Assembly (NCBI GenBank): GCA_003517725.1
Contig: DOZZ01000271.1
Span: 593-5,960 of the forward strand
Length of the DNA: 5,368 nucleotides
Direction: 5' to 3'
DNA from: Bryobacterales bacterium
GTDB lineage: Bacteria; Acidobacteriota; Terriglobia; Bryobacterales; Bryobacteraceae
The notes beneath the pieces were generated by a model, which was not told where the DNA came from, made no database searches, and saw only the letters and a program-made list of their open reading frames with translations. A program made the translations under genes and the position numbers. Positions 4,618 to 5,368 of this stretch are shown here, in pieces. How positions within the stretch are numbered: position 1 is the stretch's first letter; each line of letters starts with the position of its first letter.

Positions 4618-5368
4618 TGCTGGGCGAACTGGTCGCGGAATTTTTCGGAACGCTGATCCTGCTGCTGTTCGGAAATGGCGTGGTGGCCATGGTGGTGCTG
4701 TTTGGCAACGGCGTGCCGGGCGAAGTAGTCAACGGCGGCTACACCAACATCACGCTGGGCTGGGGACTGGGCGTCACCATGGGTGTCTACGTGGCGGGCA
4801 GAATCTCAGGCGCGCATCTGAACCCCGCCGTGACCATACCCTTGGCCATCTATCGCGGCTTTCCGTGGCGCAAGGTCGGCCCGTATATCGTGGCGCAGGT
4901 GGCCGGAGCGTTCTGCGGCGCGGCGCTGGTCTACTGGAACTACCGCCCGGCCTTCCTGAAAGTCGATCCGCTGCTGGACCACACGGCCGGCGTCTTCACC
5001 ACCTTTCCGGCTTTCCCGCAGGTGCCGTTTGCGGGTCTGCTGGACCAGACCATCGGCACGGCACTGCTGTTATTCATGATTCTGGCCATCACGGATGAGC
5101 GCAACGCGCCGCCCCAAGCCAACACGGCGCCGCTGTTCATCGGGCTGATCGTGGTGGTGATCGGCATGGCCTTCGGCGGCATGCACGGTTATGCCATCAA
5201 CCCCGCGCGCGATTTCGGACCACGGCTGTTCACGGTGGTCGCCGGCTTCCAGAATAATGGCTTAACCGACGGCTCGCGGGTGTTCTGGGTGCCAATCGCC
5301 GGGCCGATTTTAGGCGGCATCATCGGCAGCGCCGCATACGACTTCGGCGTGCGCCGTTTCCTGCCGGC
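4617..5368 (+). CDS. glpF: Glycerol facilitator (aquaglyceroporin), 3' end cut by window
   Basis: This inner-membrane channel of the MIP family lets glycerol and similar small polyols diffuse into the cell. 250 codons are visible with no stop before the window edge; E. coli GlpF has 281 residues, so only the C-terminal end is missing. I translated it by hand. Both channel signatures are present: SGAHLNPAVT (64-73) and GYAINPARDFGPRLF (191-205). Asp199 after the second NPAR is the mark of glycerol channels versus water-only aquaporins. By alignment to E. coli GlpF the selectivity filter is Trp49, Tyr192 (Phe200 in E. coli) and Arg198. Six hydrophobic helices surround the two half-helices. The start is firm: an in-frame stop at 4602-4604 leaves ATG 4617 as the only usual start codon, and the N-terminus GELVAEFFGT matches the family. 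No Shine-Dalgarno is seen; the ATG overlaps the preceding TGA, suggesting translational coupling. Confidence 0.94.
   Translation, partial: MLGELVAEFFGTLILLLFGNGVVAMVVLFGNGVPGEVVNGGYTNITLGWGLGVTMGVYVAGRISGAHLNPAVTIPLAIYRGFPWRKVGPYIVAQVAGAFCGAALVYWNYRPAFLKVDPLLDHTAGVFTTFPAFPQVPFAGLLDQTIGTALLLFMILAITDERNAPPQANTAPLFIGLIVVVIGMAFGGMHGYAINPARDFGPRLFTVVAGFQNNGLTDGSRVFWVPIAGPILGGIIGSAAYDFGVRRFLP

Noticed and set aside
4865..5182. Short open frames on both strands within 4865-5182
   Set aside because: They overlap the glpF reading frame, whose two NPA motifs and helices are unmistakable.

Overview
The window is a GC-rich bacterial chromosomal segment with all five supported genes on the + strand. The set is a secreted lipoprotein of unknown function, a small secreted muramidase-like protein, ribosomal protein S1, an HU/IHF-family DNA-bending protein, and a glycerol facilitator that runs off the right edge. 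The style of the genes, in particular the lipoprotein with its CPFVYSWDG block and the small LDWRLLPSLSVIESGGGK muramidase, reminds me of Acidobacteriota (Bryobacterales/Solibacter-like). That is an impression from recalled protein families, not a search result; the phylum is moderately likely and the genus is not determinable here.

Layout. Bases 1-132 hold no convincing gene, only a weak promoter-like pair and the ribosome-binding site of the first gene. The lipoprotein gene (133-1638) is followed by a compact hairpin with a T run (1681-1698). A secreted glucosaminidase/lytic-transglycosylase-like gene (1788-2294) follows and ends at a clear 11-bp stem intrinsic terminator (2303-2333). A new transcription unit then begins with a good sigma70-type promoter (TTGACA-18-TATATT, 2364-2393). 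It reads into rpsA (2486-4195, six S1 domains) and, after 104 bases carrying a possible second promoter, ihfB-like (4300-4617). The ihfB-like gene overlaps the glpF start by one base (TGATG at 4615-4619); glpF is cut by the window end.

How the parts relate. The rpsA-then-ihfB order is the same as in the proteobacterial cmk-rpsA-ihfB locus, which supports calling the small DNA-binding gene an IHF-beta type. The stop/start overlap and the lack of a Shine-Dalgarno before glpF suggest that the glycerol channel is translationally coupled to the nucleoid protein, an unexpected pairing. The first two genes are both cell-envelope proteins but have their own start and stop signals and need not act together.

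I see no CRISPR array, transposase, phage gene, tRNA, rRNA or toxin-antitoxin pair. The window looks like mostly core genome. The less ordinary items are the uncharacterised lipoprotein with an internal hydrophobic segment, the ihfB-glpF overlap, and the dyad inside the rpsA promoter.
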